A DNA stretch of 64,000 nucleotides from Burkholderia sp. 4M9327F10 (lineage in GTDB: Bacteria; Pseudomonadota; Gammaproteobacteria; Burkholderiales; Burkholderiaceae): the NCBI RefSeq assembly GCF_005503145.1, contig NZ_SCNV01000016.1, positions 1 through 64,000 of the forward strand. Direction: 5' to 3'. Of the stretch, positions 63,258 through 64,000 are shown one piece after another. Numbering within the stretch: position 1 is the stretch's first letter; each line of letters starts with the position of its first letter. The notes under the pieces are model-generated. The model did no database searches. It saw only the letters and a program-made list of their open reading frames with translations, and was not told the origin of the DNA. Made by a program: the position numbers and the translations under genes.

Positions 63258-64000
63258 ATGACCTCTCCCACTCCTGCCGACGCGCTCACGCTGTGCGGCG
63301 AAACCTTCGCGAGCCGGGTGCTGCTGGGCACGTCGCGCTACCCGTCGCTGCAGTCGCTGTCGGACTCGATTAGCGCCGCGAAACCAGGCATGGTCACGGT
63401 CGCGCTGCGCCGGCAGATGAACGAAGGCGGGGCCGAAGCCGGCTTCTTCGACCTGCTCAAGCGCCACGGCGTGCCGCTGTTGCCGAATACGGCTGGCTGC
63501 CAGAGCGTCGGTGAAGCCGTCACGACGGCTCATATGGCGCGTGAGGTGTTCGAAACCGACTGGATCAAGCTGGAGCTGATCGGCGACGACTACACGCTGC
63601 AGCCCGATCCGGTTGGCCTGATCGAAGCCGCCGCGCGGCTGGTGAAGGACGGCTTCAAGGTGCTGCCGTACTGCACCGAGGATCTGGTGATCGGCCGCCG
63701 TCTGCTCGATGCCGGCTGTGAAGCGTTGATGCCGTGGGGCGCACCGATCGGCACCGGCAAGGGCGTCATCAATCCCTACGGCCTGCGCGTCCTGCGCGAG
63801 CGGCTGCCCGACGTGCCGCTGATCGTCGACGCGGGCCTCGGCGTGCCGTCGCACGCCGCACAAGTGATGGAGTGGGGCTTCGACGGCGTGCTGCTGAACA
63901 CGGCCGTGTCGCAGGCAACCCATCCCGACGCGATGGCTCGCGCCTTCGCGCTGGGCGTCGAAGCGGGTCGCCAGGCTTATCTCGCGGGGCCGATGGCCGA
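63258..64000 (+). CDS. thiG: Thiazole synthase ThiG (3' end beyond window)
   Basis: The first 247 codons of ThiG, which joins dehydroglycine, ThiS thiocarboxylate and DXP. Schiff-base region (IKLELIGDDYTLQPDP), GCEALMPWGAPIGTGKG and DAGLGVPSHAAQVMEWGFDGVLLNTA are typical of the family. The gene runs off the end, probably shortly before its stop. thiE would be expected next. Confidence 0.96.
   Translation, partial: MTSPTPADALTLCGETFASRVLLGTSRYPSLQSLSDSISAAKPGMVTVALRRQMNEGGAEAGFFDLLKRHGVPLLPNTAGCQSVGEAVTTAHMAREVFETDWIKLELIGDDYTLQPDPVGLIEAAARLVKDGFKVLPYCTEDLVIGRRLLDAGCEALMPWGAPIGTGKGVINPYGLRVLRERLPDVPLIVDAGLGVPSHAAQVMEWGFDGVLLNTAVSQATHPDAMARAFALGVEAGRQAYLAGPMA

Noticed and set aside
61685..63331. 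548-codon minus-strand frame across the thiamin genes
   Set aside because: Shadow of thiO, thiS and thiG; composition is Arg/Gln/His-rich and it crosses several real gene boundaries.

Overview
The window is chromosomal DNA of a high-GC betaproteobacterium, almost certainly Burkholderia/Paraburkholderia. The S10-spc-alpha ribosomal cluster, the mrcA-pilMNOQ-aroKB-dgt-gltBD gene order, an IS200/RAYT-like gene in front of gltB, and a YYTTTCTTTGC-type extragenic palindrome all fit this group. I see no prophage, integrase, CRISPR array, tRNA or rRNA.

Layout. Positions 1-15046 hold the end of tuf and an unbroken set of ribosomal protein genes with secY, infA, rpmJ and rpoA, all on +, with strong sigma70-type promoters before rplC and rplN and an intrinsic terminator after rplQ. 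Positions 15176-25754 carry envelope and redox functions: cutA-dsbD, hemB and engB (minus), a cytochrome c4 with the system II cytochrome c assembly pair resB-ccsA, and the periplasmic methionine sulfoxide reductase pair msrP-msrQ. Positions 25868-30279 hold lysA-lptM (minus), cyaY and mrcA. Positions 30617-37864 form a tightly overlapping pilM-N-O(P)-Q block running into aroK, aroB and dgt. Positions 37902-46778 contain a DUF883 gene, ompW, a RAYT-like gene with a degenerate HUH motif, and gltB-gltD. Positions 47033-50470 hold thpR, an extragenic palindrome and an MFS transporter-dadA operon.

Positions 50764-58288 are the least ordinary part. A Tat-type lipoprotein with a tyrosine-phosphatase fold has Ser in place of the catalytic Cys. 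It is followed by an OmpR/EnvZ-like two-component pair, a divergent four-gene operon ending in an orphan FlgH-like L-ring lipoprotein, a second OmpR-type regulator paralogous to the first, and two small envelope proteins. No other flagellar gene is present, so this looks like a self-regulated envelope module of unknown purpose.

The right end (58562-64000) has an SDR gene with a substituted catalytic Tyr, coupled to an SbmA/BacA-like ABC transporter, and then a TPP-riboswitch-controlled thiamin operon (leader ORF, thiO, thiS, thiG cut by the window edge).

Two intergenic regions (hemB/engB and ompW/RAYT) contain hairpins with C-rich, anti-Shine-Dalgarno-like loops followed by an intrinsic terminator on the strand opposite the neighbouring gene. 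They are candidate small RNAs. All assignments come from reading the sequence; no database search was run.
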